From assembly GCA_944989445.1 (NCBI GenBank), contig CALYLW010000427.1, forward strand, positions 25,001 through 89,000: a DNA stretch of 64,000 nt, in the 5' to 3' direction. Below are positions 43,251 to 54,572 of the stretch, in pieces. The notes under the pieces are model-generated. The model saw nothing but the letters and a program-made list of their open reading frames with translations. It was not told where the DNA came from and did not search any database. Source of the stretch: Ampullaceana balthica (taxonomy: Eukaryota > Mollusca > Gastropoda > Lymnaeidae). Numbering within the stretch: position 1 is the stretch's first letter; each line of letters starts with the position of its first letter. The position numbers and the translations under genes were made by a program.

Positions 43251-43646
43251 GTTCCTTGTTGTTAGTTCACCTGAGATCCGTTATCTCAATACCAAAGTTT
43301 TCTTTAATACCTGCTTACGTCATTTTTATATATATGTAATAAAAAATTATCTGTATAAATTTAATAAATAACAGGTGTTACACTTAAAGGAACTCTATAA
43401 TGATTAGGTTGTAGCACATTTTTTTGTGTGTGGTGAGTGTGGGGATACGCATCTGAAGACAAGATGCCTTTATAAGTTAAGGCCAGGAACTGTGAACATT
43501 ATTTAGTGATAATGCCATTGTCGGGCGTGGACATTTATCGGCTTATGTTTGTGTTTTTCTGGCTGCAGAAAAACTATTTTCTCCTTTTTAATTATGTATC
43601 TCCCCAAAATGAGCTCATTATTTTTTATAGTTAATAACTTTATAAA

Positions 43647-43673
43647 AAAGTCAAATCTCTCTCTCTCTCTCTC
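43647..43673. repeat. (CT)n microsatellite
   Basis: Pure CT run of about 27 bp. Confidence 0.9.
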
Positions 43674-43755
43674 TCTATTTATATGACGTAATGGGACTCG
43701 CTCTCTTGTTCGTCATTGGTCTCGTGCTGACCTGAAAGATCGTCTCAATTGTGGC

Positions 43756-43863
43756 CCACAGAGTGGCATCTCCTGTATGCTCAGAAGACTGAGGCGCGGA
43801 AGAAAGGCGAACAGAGTGGCATCTCCTGTATGCTCAGTAGACTGAGGCGCGGGAGAAAGGCGG
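43756..43863. repeat. 54 bp tandem duplication
   Basis: cagagtggcatctcctgtat ... gaggcgcggaagaaaggcg occurs twice. Confidence 0.88.
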
Positions 43864-44786
43864 ATAGATGAACTCTGTTGAATACTTGAGATGGCATGTT
43901 TGCTAGAGACGGCTCAGTACAAAATAATACATTAATATCTTTTTTATACAATTTATCTTAGCTTCGCCATGCCATCATATGTTGTCTCATGTTCACATCC
44001 TCCATGATCTAATTATTTCACTTTGACGAATGAGCATGTCGTGGCGAGTTTCCATCATGCCATTTATCTAACGTGGTTGCCTCATGGGCTGGACCTCCAA
44101 ATGTTCAGTCAAAATTTGTTAGTTGGGGCCCGTCTTAAGCTTTTCTGTGTGTGTATTTGGTTGGGATAGTGTCACGTATGCATCACATGTATATTGCGTG
44201 ATTGCATGATGGAGAGGTCATGTGAGTGATACGCGCGGGAGAAATGAAGCCTTCCCATTGGCTGAGAAAGTTGGGCGATCAGTGGTCAGAGAACTTCCGT
44301 GAGGGAAGGACGTGATGTGTGTGCTTGTGAATTCCACGTTGTATAACCTCAAATGATTCTTGTACAAAGTATACATATTAAAGTTGTTTTGTTGAAACAA
44401 GTTCTTCAGTGGATTATTGTATACAATATTATGTATTGAGAGAACGCCTACAAGAGAATTACATATTAAACAAGTGTAACCAGTTACAGTTACAGATAGT
44501 CAACTAAAAATTCTTACTATTATATGTGTTTATTCAGAAATATTTATGAATTCTATAAATACGGCATCTTTTTGGTATGTTTTCTCTTACTACGTATTGA
44601 ATATGTGAACTATATCACTGACGTCGTTTCTACTAATGCACCAAACTTTTAAGCGATTGGTAGAAAGGTAATGAAATCATTTGTTACCCGGGATGAGATT
44701 GGAGTTGTCTATTAGCCATATATAGATATTAGTAATTATTCCCTTACGGTGCCCTGAGAGGATGAACAACAAAACGCTGCCTATGA
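43864..44786. other. spacer of mixed composition
   Basis: 44090-44400 is less AT-rich. It contains an inverted CCAAT box (44257-44261) and could be a promoter or a solo long terminal repeat, but neither can be supported. Confidence 0.3.
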
Positions 44787-44846
44787 TGTTCCCACACATA
44801 GTACACCGCGGGGCTGTTCCCACACAGAGTATACCGCGGGGCTGTT
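44787..44846. repeat. 29 bp tandem duplication
   Basis: gttcccacaca.agta.accgcg repeated twice. Confidence 0.8.
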
Positions 44847-45172
44847 GGACACAGCTGATCTCGCAAAGCTGTTCCAACTTTAACACTGTGTGAAGAGGAG
44901 AGCTGCTACAATATCAACAGTTCTCGTGAACGCGGACTTTCACCTTGGATCAGGTAATTGTCACCGATGACATGCCGAGGGCTGGTCCGTGTATACTTAA
45001 TTATCCAGTACAATAGCTTTTGTAAGAGTTTCTTCAAGGGTTGTCAATAGCTTAAGGCCCGTGCACACGGTCATGCGGTTCTATTCTCACGATTAGGCGT
45101 GTGTTTCATCATGAAAAAGCATGGGCCTGGAAAAAAAATGGCTTCATTCCAACACATTTCCGGATAGGCAAA

Positions 45173-45390
45173 TACAGGATACACGCAGATACATCAATAC
45201 AGGATACACCCAGATACATCAATACAGGATACACCCAGATACATCAAAACATGATACATGCAGATACATCGGAGAGGACTTGAGTCTTGAACTATCCCTT
45301 AACCCGGACTTGAGACTTGAACTATCCCTTAACCCGGACTTGAGTCTTGAACTTGAACTATTTCTTAACCCGGACTTGAGTCTGGCGGTG
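45173..45390. repeat. two adjacent short arrays (24-25 bp and 30 bp)
   Basis: aggatacac.cagatacatca repeats about 4 times (45173-45262), then gacttgagtcttgaactatc plus ccttaacccg repeats about 4 times (45277-45390). Confidence 0.88.
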
Positions 45391-46094
45391 TGATAAGTCC
45401 GTTTTTAAGTCACAGTCACTTCAGGGGTGTTTCCACTTTGACCGTTTCATTAAGCCGGAAGGTGAGATGAAGAAATGTGTGCAAATAGCAATTATTTTTA
45501 TTTGTTGCTTTCGTCCGAGACATCGCTGTTCAGCCTCTTTTCAACTGTCATATGTCTCAAGCATGACGTCATACGCTGGAGGCCACGTGAAGGAGGCGTG
45601 CACGGAGGAAGTGGGAAGAGAAGATAAAAGGGGGAGGGGAGAAAAATAGCCGGTGAAGTTGGTGAAGAGCGCAGGGAAACTTCACTTTATATTTGAGGAA
45701 GTGCTGTTGAGTTTTATTGAGGGTGGGGTGGGGGTTGAGTGTTGAACTGATTGCTTGTAACTGTGGTATGCGAGCACGGTGGGCTGATATTTGTTCCACA
45801 CTTCACACTAGCTCTCCACATGGAACTGATTAAAATTTCTCTTCAATTGATTCTGAATGAAATAGCCCAGTACGGTCCTTAATAAGGTCATGGAACATTG
45901 CCTCATCTCTAACCTATTACCGGCTATGTTGTAGACAAAATTTGCTGCACGATTTCATGCCAGTTAATCCTATCTTTCGACTGGTCATATTTTCTATGTA
46001 GGTGGCTTAATCAAAGCCTGTTAACTACCTACAATTTAAAACACATCCCTGATGTAAATGTTCCGTTCCCCAATTCACCCCCTCCCCTTTTTAA
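45391..46094. other. spacer, no gene recognised
   Basis: 45467-45649 is a short frame with a hydrophobic start (MKKCVQIAIIFICCF...), but no further coding support. Confidence 0.3.
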
Positions 46095-46275
46095 ATCCCT
46101 TATATTAACTCGTGGTGTCTGCTTGCGCCCTTGTCGCCAAAACTTTGGATCGATTTTTTACCCACTTCCTCGTAAGTTAGCGACCTGAAATTTTGCAGGC
46201 AGTTATCGTACCGATGATAAAAACAATGTATCAAAATTTCAGATCGTTGCATGTACCGTAATTAGATTATTTTAT
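46095..46275. mobile_element. diverged relative of element family A
   Basis: It shares caatgtatcaaaatttcaga, the preceding cttcctcg..agttagcgacctgaaatttt pattern and tgtaccgt.attagatta with the 5' parts of 5357, 9795 and 50859. It is older and truncated. Confidence 0.5.
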
Positions 46276-47174
46276 TTTATCTCTATGTATCATGTTAAAT
46301 TTGTTTGCTATAGTGTCGCGGTGCGTGTTATATTGAACGAACTTTCCTGTGACGCAATAACGTGCGTATTTTATTGACAACACTTTTTATAAACATATTC
46401 CTGATCGGTGCGCATTATATTAAACACGTTTTACGACACAACTGCAATTTTGTATTTTTGGATGGTCTTGCGCTGCGTATTATAATGAACATTCTTTTAG
46501 TTACTTCTGGTACATAAAGGATTTATAGTCAAAATCTTGTTTTTTGACGTTTTTTATAATTAATTTTCAGTATCAATTCTGTAGCACAGCGTTGTCATTA
46601 ATAAAACATATTTTTGTTTTAACTGTATGCATGATGGTATTTCGTTTAATGTTCAAGATCTATAAATCTCATCTTTATTTGACAGTTTATTTCTTTCAGA
46701 ATCAGTGAATCAAAGTTTGGATGTTTGATGAAAGTATCAGGATGGTTCTTTGAAACTGGTTTTTTTTAAAACAATTTTTTAATTAATATTTAGTAGTTTA
46801 TAAATGAGGTTTTGATTTTTCTTTGTGGAATCTTCCACTTTCTATTTGTAAAAAAATATGCTATATCTTTATATCACCTTTTTGTTTTTGTTATTATTAT
46901 TATTTTGTTGTTGTGATTGAAATCTTTGAGTTTTCCATTGCTATCTTAATTTCTTTCAGTTATTGTTTTTTCCAATGACAAGCCGCATTTCTACTTATTT
47001 TTTCTAAACTGTCGTGATGAATTCTGATCTCTACCAAACGGAAGAATCGGTGCAGATTGGTTATAGCAAGCCTCTTGTGGAATATTAACATGAACTCGCG
47101 GTTATTTATTATTCTTTTGATGTCAGTGCTATTATTTCATCCTTGTGTTTTTTTAAACGTGTACCATGTTATAG
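46276..47174. other. AT-rich spacer
   Basis: Nothing certain. 47090-47160 encodes a signal-peptide-like stretch (MNSRLFIILLMSVLLFHPCV) in a frame different from the exon at 47175. Confidence 0.3.
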
Positions 47175-47459
47175 TTGTTCCCCAATGGTCGGGCCTACCG
47201 GGTATATCCTCGCAATGTTTCAACGGCAGTTTCAGAGTTGACGAACGCGAGTGGAAGGAAGTACAACGCTAAGGCTGAAATAACCGGGACTCAACAACAC
47301 GGCGTTAAGTTCATCGTCTGCATCAATCAAGGCAACGCACCGGGCCTGGTCTCAATGAACTGGCGCGATTCAGTTCGGAGAGTTCAATGGGATTACCTCA
47401 TTTCCCCTCGTATAAGCTTTGTTCTTGTGTCAGGCTATAAGCATGAGACGGTGCCCTGA
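47175..47459 (+). CDS. candidate coding exon of unknown function
   Basis: A pyrimidine-rich stretch ending in gttatag precedes a frame of about 94 codons to TGA. It starts LFPNGRAYRVYPRNVSTAVS and includes HGVKFIVCINQGNAPGLVSM and WRDSVRRVQWDYLISP. Composition and codon variety look coding, and the same strand upstream in frame is closed, as expected for an acceptor. The final codons lie in the first unit of the 40 bp array. No domain recognised. Confidence 0.4.
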   Translation: MFPNGRAYRVYPRNVSTAVSELTNASGRKYNAKAEITGTQQHGVKFIVCINQGNAPGLVSMNWRDSVRRVQWDYLISPRISFVLVSGYKHETVP

Positions 47460-47582
47460 ACTATATGTGGAAATGTTGTAGCATGAGACGGTGCCCTGAA
47501 CTATATGTCGAAATGTTGTCGCATGAGACGGTGCCCTGAACTATATGTGGAAATGTTGTCACATGAGACGGTGCCCTGAACT
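47437..47582. repeat. 40 bp repeat, about 3.6 units
   Basis: Unit gcatgagacggtgccctgaa plus ctatatgt(g/c)gaaatgttgt. Confidence 0.9.
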
Positions 47583-47598
47583 ATATATGGAACATTTC

Positions 47599-47977
47599 TT
47601 AGGACAACCTGGGACACGTGTAAGTTGGATAGGACAACCTGGGACACGTGTAAGTTGGATAGGACAACCTGGGACACGCGTAAGGTGGATAGGAAAACCT
47701 GGGACACGTGTAAGGTGGGACACGTGTAAGTTGGATAGGACAACCTTGGACACGTGTAAGGTGGATATGACAACCTGGGACACGTGTAAGTTGGACAGGA
47801 CAACCTGGGACACGTGTAAGGTGGATAGGACAACCTGGGACACGTGTAAGGTGGATATGACAACCTGGGACACGTGTAAGGTGGGACACGTGTAAGGTGG
47901 ATATGACAACCTGGGACACGTGTAAGGTGGATATGACAACCTGGGACACGTGTAAGGTGGGACACGTGTAAGTTGGA
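47599..47977. repeat. 30 bp minisatellite with half-units
   Basis: Unit aggacaacctgggacacgtg plus taagttggat, with some half-unit deletions (gtgggacacgtgtaag). Degenerate relatives continue to about 48200. Confidence 0.9.
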
Positions 47978-48199
47978 TAGGATGCCATCAAGGTTAGGTG
48001 GGTGTAGGACACCTTCAGAGTTGGGTGGGTAGAAAACCGGTAGTGTCATATGGGTAGAATACCTGCAGGGTTCGTTGGATAGAAACCTGCAGGGTCATTA
48101 TGAGGGCAGAATACCTTAATTTACAGTTGGAAAGAAACCTGCAAGGTTAGTTGGGTAGAAACCTGCAACTGCAGGGTCATGTTGGTAGGACTTTGCAGA

Positions 48200-48451
48200 G
48201 TTTGGTAGGAGTAAAGACTTTGAGCGACCAGAATTAAAACGTATCTCAAAGAAGAACAAGCCAGTGATATCAATGTCCTCATTTTTACATCGCTGATTGA
48301 TTACATCTAAATTTGCATTTCCATTATAAAAACAAAGAAGTTTAAGGCTAATAGCGGGCTTGACGGCGAAAATTAAGCTTTTTCAACAATAATCACAGCC
48401 TTACCTGTATGTATGCAACAATTTTATTCGATCAGAAATCTTTTCAGTTAA
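48200..48451. other. spacer before the LINE
   Basis: Nothing recognised. Confidence 0.35.
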
Positions 48452-49193
48452 ATGTTAAGAGTAACAAAGAAAAAGAAACAAATAAATTCAAAATATTACA
48501 TTCATGGAAAAGAACTGACCCAAACTAAAGATGCAAAATACTTAGGAGTCTTAATAAATGAGAAACTATCATGGAATCCCCATGTCAATGAAGTTATTAA
48601 AAAATCAAACAAAACCTTAGGCTTTATAAAAAGGAACTTTAACAAATGTAATAGAGATATAAAACTAAAACGCTACCTCACTTTGGTGAGACCTGTACTA
48701 GAATATGCATCTTCTGTATGGGACCCATCCACCAAAGAAAACATTGATAAACTAGAACAAATTCAAAAAAGAGCTGCCAGATTCATTACTGGAGAATATT
48801 CGAAACTGACAAGAATAACACCATTAGTTAAATCATTAAACCTTGAAACACTAGAGGATAGAAGAACCAAGAGCAAAGTAGTAATCATACATAAAGCAAT
48901 TAATTCTAATTTAGAAATACAACACAAAGATAACTTAATACAACCCTCAGATAGATATAAGGATAAAAACACCTTTCTTATTCCGTATGCAAGAACAAAC
49001 ACATACAAGTTTTCCTTCTTCCCGTCCGGAATTCGGGCGTGCAATGGGTTGCCTGAAGAATCCAGGAAAACCAACACTTTATCAACATTTAAATCTCTAA
49101 TAAAAATGCAGGACTAAACACAAACCATAGATAAGCGTAGGACGCAATAATCTTCTGTATAGAAGGAGCGTCTGTAAACAGATAAGATAAGAT
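48452..49193 (+). mobile_element. 5'-truncated non-LTR retrotransposon, copy 2
   Basis: A 221-codon frame (48452-49117) covers the end of a CR1/Jockey-type reverse transcriptase. It has the recurring motifs DAKYLGVLINEKLSWNPHV, LVRPVLEYASSVWDP, LEQIQKRAARFITG, then a C-terminal NGLPEE motif in which the preceding W is replaced by C. A 3' UTR and (gataa)n tail follow to 49193. The catalytic palm is missing. Confidence 0.88.
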
Positions 49194-50320
49194 AAATATT
49201 AGTTAGCTAGTTTTAAGCCAGCGAGCTGGAATTTGCCACAGCTACTCAACGCCGAAGACATACATTTTAAAGAAAATATTATTGTTTAACTTATAATTAT
49301 AATAAAAAATAGTTATAGACTTCTGTTGGACTTAAAATCGCAGACTTTCCAATGTGTTAAACAAGCACACAAACAAAAGATTTAAACTAAAATTAACATG
49401 GTGTAAGCCAAATTATTTATGGTGTTAAATTTAACATAGAAGCCATTATTTCAGTGTTTTAATTAACTTTTTCTGTGGAGAGTTCAAATCCTAAGGTGTT
49501 AATTTTCAAGATGATCTAGTTATAGCCCTACTACGACGTACAGTCATTGAAAATAGAGATGCGTCTTTAGTAAAAACCTGTTAATATTGCATGAGAAATT
49601 ATTTATTTTGACAATTATTTTGGGACATTAACCGGTCTTACAGTTTGATATTTAGGTGTAAGATGGCATGATATCCAGTGGCTAATTCAGATTTATGCCT
49701 GTTTTATATTATAGATTTTTTCATGAATAAAGAGTACACAGTTATTCAAGATTTTGTTTACATTATTGAAGTCGGTCAAATTTTCCTGTTCAAAAAGAGA
49801 TTCTCACCCTCCCTCTCTCTCTCCCTTTTACCCCCTTTCCCCCTCCTGTTTGGTAACTATTTTCTTGTCAGATATCTCACTCAATAAACACATAGATTGC
49901 GGTGAGCGCAGTTTTACCATCATGTGTGTAATAAAATAAAAGTCCATTGAAGATGTATATACAGACTGATGACATCAGAGCTCACCTACTTAGGTGGCTA
50001 TGACGTCAAGCTTCTAAAATTATCTGAAAGTCTTTGAAGTGCTGAGAGCTAGATCAACAAATAAAAAAAAAGTTAATTTATTTAAGTAATACAAATAAGT
50101 TTGGGTGCAGATAGGTTAGAAATTAATTGATCGGTTGTTGAGTTTGTCTGGAATTTGTTTGTCTCAGCTAGCGTCTGTTTTATTTGGGAGACGTTTCATA
50201 TTATTTGTTTGGCAAACTGTAGCTAGTATTTGTTTTATTTGGGAGGCATTTCATATGATATGTTTGGCAAACTGAAGCTAGTATTTGTTTAATTTGGGAG
50301 ACATTTCATAATGGAACTCA
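49194..50320. other. AT-rich spacer
   Basis: A 60 bp-scale imperfect duplication at 50170-50310 (gctagtatttgtttaatttg) is seen; otherwise nothing. Confidence 0.4.
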
Positions 50321-50497
50321 CAGGGTAAGCGGAAAAGAGACCGTCCAAGAAACACTTGGCGCCGAGAATTGGAGGCAGACATCAAGAGAATTGGCCATGA
50401 ATGGAAGATCCTGGAGAAGCTGGCCCAGGATAGAGATGCCTGGAGGTCTCTCGTAGGTGGCCTATGCCCTTGGAGGAATCTTAGACGCCGACGATGA
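50321..50497 (+). mobile_element. non-LTR retrotransposon C-terminal fragment
   Basis: The open frame GKRKRDRPRNTWRRELEADI ... EWKILEKLAQDRDAWRSLV, GGLC ends in a stop at 50497. The RPRNTWRRELE...AQDRDAWR..V.GLC pattern is a recurring C-terminal tail of animal LINE polyproteins. It is a different family from the 48.5 kb element. Confidence 0.75.
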
Positions 50498-50543
50498 TCG
50501 GTGGATGCCCCTCATGGACGAGAAGGCTCAACAACGTAAGGTC

Positions 50544-50806
50544 CGTCCGTCATTGCCACTGATATCAACTCAGTCATTTCCACATATGGCAGGTCCTTTA
50601 TTGCAACCGATTAAGCTCCGTCATTGCCACATATGGCAGGTCCTTTATTGCAACCGATTAAGCTCCGTCATTGCCACATATGTAAAGTCAGTGATTGCCG
50701 GGAACATCATTGCCACCCATATCAGGACCGTCATTGCCACCCATATCAGGACCGTCATTGCTACCCATATCAGGACCGTCATTGCTACCCCATATCAGGA
50801 CCGTCT
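50544..50806. repeat. 50 bp and 24 bp short arrays
   Basis: tccgtcattgccacatatgg with period 50 (2-3 units), then ccatatcaggaccgtcattg plus c(c/t)ac (24 bp, 4 units). Confidence 0.85.
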
Positions 50807-50858
50807 TTGGTACAAGCAGCAGACTAAAAGTGTCTGCCGGCTCATTTCAGATTTTATT

Positions 50859-51714
50859 ACCACGTTTTTATTAACTCACTTTCGTTCCTGTTTGTCTGTC
50901 CACAATTTTTCAAATCTGCCAACGTAAAATTAAACCACTTCTGATGGTCCTAGAGATCTCAAAATTTTACCACAGATAGATCTTGGATGAAAATGCATTG
51001 TATCAAAATTTCAGATCGATCGAATGTACCGTTATTAAAATATTGAACGTTTTAGTTTATCTATATATAAGCATATGTATTATCCGTCTGCTCTTGTTTA
51101 CATTACATTCACGTGCTGAGTTCACACCAACCCCGACCACATCAACCATGTTTAACATCAAGGGGAGATCAGTCATTTCCAGTCTGTAAATGTTTGTCGG
51201 GCAATGCGTATTATATTTGATCATAATCAATACTTCAAAACTCACCATAGCATACACTTAGAATAAAAAGAATAAAATAAATAGAAATAGAAGTAAAAAA
51301 AGATTTAAAAAAAAACACGTTTTTATAAGCGGACTAAAAAGAAGCAAATAATTTTTTGTTCACAGAATTGTGAAGGAAAAATCTTTTTCTGGATTCATAA
51401 CAATTTAAAACTTATATGCGGAAGTACTATGATGTAATATGACTAAAAACGTGGGCGGCGCTTTTTAGGCGTTTGGCTAAAATGATTAGGGTTTACAAAT
51501 GACGAGTAAGAAAATGAGTGGATTGACTTAGTTAAGCCCGAGAAGCGCCCGCCCCACGTTTTTAGTCACATTACATCATAGTACTTGAGCATATAAGTTT
51601 GAAATTTTTATCAATCCAGAAAAATATTTTTCCTTCACAATTCTGTGAAAAAAGGATATTTTCTTCTTTTTAGTCCGCTTACAAAGAGGTGGTTTTTAAA
51701 AATCTTTTTTTTTA
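50859..51714. mobile_element. dispersed element family A, copy 3 (most complete)
   Basis: accacgtttttattaactca starts a body of about 430 bp shared with copies 1 and 2. A hairpin then has arms at about 51295-51452 and 51545-51714. The arms contain acgtggg..gcgc / gcgcccgccccacgt and ggactaaaaagaag / cttctttttagtcc. No coding capacity, class unknown. Confidence 0.7.
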
Positions 51715-51911
51715 AACTTCTATTTATTAGCTAAATCACGCTTATCCCAAACTGGTGAATATTTATTTTCCATGCATAATTTGAACATGGTATATAACAA
51801 GGGAAGAAATAGCTGCCACACACGTATCAGCAGTAGTGAAATCGAAATTACTTGTAAGAGTATACAAAAATTGATTCCTTGATAATATGCATTTTCGAAA
51901 GGGTTTGAGTC

Positions 51912-53007
51912 CAGGGGTTCCAAAGTCCGACCCGCTGGCCAACTACGGCTTGGGTTACAATTTTAACTGGCCCGTGGCCTAATCTTAGAAAATTTATTGA
52001 CTTGCACTTGCAGATTTTTTCAATAACGACATTGAAATTATAAATACGTGCTTTTTTAGTACGAAATACGATGACTTCAATGATGACGAACATCAATAAC
52101 CTTTCACAGTTTGCTAAGGGTGTGCCGGATTTCGGCTCCGGCATTTACCGGATTTTTACAAATCCGGCTCCGGCAAGATTTCACTTCATAAATCCGACCA
52201 AATCCTGCTGCGGCCGGATTAAAACAATTTGAAACTATTGTCTACCAACGTGGATATTGATGAAATAAAGCCGAGAAAGTTATGCGCTGTTATAAAGCCG
52301 AGAAAGTTATGCGCTGTTATAAAGCCGAGAAAGTTATGCGCTGTTATAAAGCCGAGAAAGTTATGCGCTGTTATAAAGCCGAGAAAGTTATGCGCTGTTA
52401 TAAAGCCGAGAAAGTTATGCGCTGTTATAAAGCCGAGAAAGTTATGCGCTGTTATAAAGCCGAGAAAGTTATGCGCTGTTATAAAGCCGAGAAAGTTATG
52501 CGCTGTTATAAAGCCGAGAAAGTTATGCGCTGTTATAAAAGCCGAGAAAGTTATGCGCTGTTATAAAAGCCGAGAAAGTTATGCGCCGTTATGTGTACGA
52601 AATTCGATGTCATCGCTAATGCCAACAGCGTTAATGTCATTTGGAAAAGGAAATGAATGTTGCGTCGGTGTACTTTAATGATTAAAATCACAATTTCCTT
52701 TCTATCACAACTCTCATTTTGTTGTTATTGTAAGTATGTAGTTTAATATATAAATCTCTATTCTATAACTTTGGAATTTCTTTATCAATTTTTAGTACTT
52801 TCTAATGATGGAATAAGATATTTTAAAAGTCTCTCTATAATCGCTATAGTATTCTATCACTTTTACAAGTTACAAATAAAAACAATGATATCATAAAAAT
52901 CCTGTAACTTAGTCTCGACATATGTTTTTTTGTTATCTCAATCCGGCCCCCACATACTTTAATTCATGGAATATGGCTCGCTTTACAAAAAAGTTTAGAC
53001 ACCCCTG
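51912..53007. mobile_element. hAT-like element carrying a 27 bp array
   Basis: Ends caggggttccaaagtccgac and gtttagacacccctg are inverted relatives of hAT termini. Flanks tttgagtc / gagtagtc match only in part. It contains a ccggatt-rich second element end at 52112-52225 and the array at 52263-52594. Confidence 0.5.
52263..52594. repeat. 27 bp minisatellite, 12 units
   Basis: Unit aaagccgagaaagttatgcg plus ctgttat. Nearly identical units, the last two with one extra A. Confidence 0.94.
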
Positions 53008-53384
53008 GAGTAGTCCGTTCGGAAGATTGGAACAATTCTTCAGTCGATATTTAGTGGACATTATCCAAAGGATTTTGGGCGGAAGTTACACATCTCTCTG
53101 CCTCGTAGTTTTATTTTAACCTTCACTTTGAGGAAGGAAAGGAAACTAAAATATTTCCACGTATCTCTGCACTCACAGTTACCCGAGATGTCGAGAAAAA
53201 TCACCTTACAATATCTCTCAAGGTCACGCAGTCTATTTTTAGCACACCACGTGAGCCGGGTTGTCAAATACCGGAAAAAGGGTGGAGCAACCTGCCTTTG
53301 AACTGCAGGCGTCATTGTTACTATAGATACCGAGAGGTAAAAGAACTCAAAATTAACTGGGAATCTCTGTTCCATTCTTTAATG
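53008..53384. other. spacer
   Basis: No gene recognised. A short stretch around 53100-53300 is of mixed composition. Confidence 0.35.
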
Positions 53385-53392
53385 CCTTAAGC

Positions 53393-53580
53393 CAGTGCTT
53401 CTCAAACTTTTTAGTATGGCGGACCGGCAGGAATGTTTTCCATTGCACCAGGGACCGTTGCACTATTTTCCCTGCACTGACAATTGTTTCTGTCCTTTTT
53501 TTTTGAGAACATCTGCGGACCGGCAGCGGATGGCCCACGGACCGGCACCGGTCCGCGGACCACCACTTTGAGAAGCACTG
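53393..53580. mobile_element. hAT-type MITE with perfect 8 bp TSD
   Basis: Ends cagtgcttctcaaa and tttgagaagcactg. The 8 bp ccttaagc is identical on both sides (53385-53392, 53581-53588). 188 bp. Confidence 0.9.
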
Positions 53581-53646
53581 CCTTAAGCCACTCACATACA
53601 AGGCAAAGCGGGTATGGTGGTATGCATATTAATAGATGGTCTATGC

Positions 53647-53842
53647 CAGTGGTGGCGAACCTTTTCGGGGCCGCGTGCCTAAAATTCAACCAAAACTTAT
53701 TTATATCTAACGTGACAAAACTCCAATGAAACCCGAAAATGGGTGGTTTGATTAATTAAGGAGGTGATTTTTTAGTCGCGTGCCAGCTGATGATGATCTG
53801 CGTGCCGACTGTGGCACGCATGCCATAGGTTCGCCATCACTG
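53647..53842. mobile_element. second hAT-type MITE with perfect 8 bp TSD
   Basis: Ends cagtggtggcgaacc and ggttcgccatcactg. Identical gtctatgc on both sides (53639-53646, 53843-53850). It is a different family from the neighbour 66 bp away. Confidence 0.9.
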
Positions 53843-53939
53843 GTCTATGCTGTTCTGTTAAATTAAGTTGCTTCTGATGATGGACTAATTCTTTTAAACT
53901 GACCAAATGTATCCTGGTCTGACAGAAAGTGAGATTAGC

Positions 53940-54068
53940 ATGTTGACCTCGCCGACTCAGGTGTCGTCTGCACCACTCTACACTGTCGTGACCAGATTTG
54001 ACCTAATTGTGAACATGAACGTTCTCAATGAGTACGCTATCTCTAGAGCCGGCGTTATCTTCTCTTGA
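53940..54068 (+). CDS. short protein-like open frame, unknown
   Basis: The frame MLTSPTQVSSAPLYTVVTRF, DLIVNMNVLNEYAISRAG ends in TGA. It is preceded in frame by TESEIS after a candidate acceptor (tctgacag). It looks coding by composition but is short and unrecognised. Confidence 0.25.
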   Translation: MLTSPTQVSSAPLYTVVTRFDLIVNMNVLNEYAISRAGVIFS

Positions 54069-54471
54069 TGGTTCTGTGATAAGAAAATGGCAGACTCGGC
54101 AACATGCCGCTGACTATTTCAGCGTATCACATCATTTACAACTTTTAATATGTGTACGTCTGAGCGCACGCATTTAGACTCCTTTTCCTCCGTTTTTTTT
54201 CTTCTTTTTTTGTGAACAGCGGTTCCCAACATTGGCTGGCTAGTTACTTTTTTCTATTCGTTGATGCAAAATTAACCATACACGTGCATTTTAAGGGTCT
54301 TATCATGGACACTACATTGCTAACACTAAAAAGAAATGGCTGAGTGTCTTTGGACAATCCCATATACCGGCTTCCTTAACACTCTAACTTTTACACCACC
54401 CTCACTCTTGATTAACAGTTTGTTTAGATTGAGAGATAGAAGGACAAAGAGGAGCTAATAGCTTATCGACT
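54069..54471. other. spacer
   Basis: Nothing recognised. Confidence 0.35.
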
Positions 54472-54572
54472 TTAGTATGCATGTACAGCTTAGCGACTTT
54501 AGTATGCATGTATAGTTTGTATAGCTTAGCGACTTTAGTATGCATGTATAGTTTGTATAGCTTAGCGACTTT
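54472..54572. repeat. about 36 bp repeat, 3 units
   Basis: agcttagcgactttagtatg plus catgtatagtttgtat. Confidence 0.85.

Noticed and set aside
44090..44420. Solo LTR or promoter
   Set aside because: Different composition and a CCAAT box, but no paired ends, duplication or downstream gene could be shown.
47057..47272. Secreted 71-residue protein with signal peptide
   Set aside because: The tail after the hydrophobic stretch is the wrong frame of the more convincing exon at 47175; kept only as a note.
47501..48049. Pro/Cys/Thr-rich repeat frames on the minus strand
   Set aside because: 30 bp array translation; frames shift with half-unit deletions.
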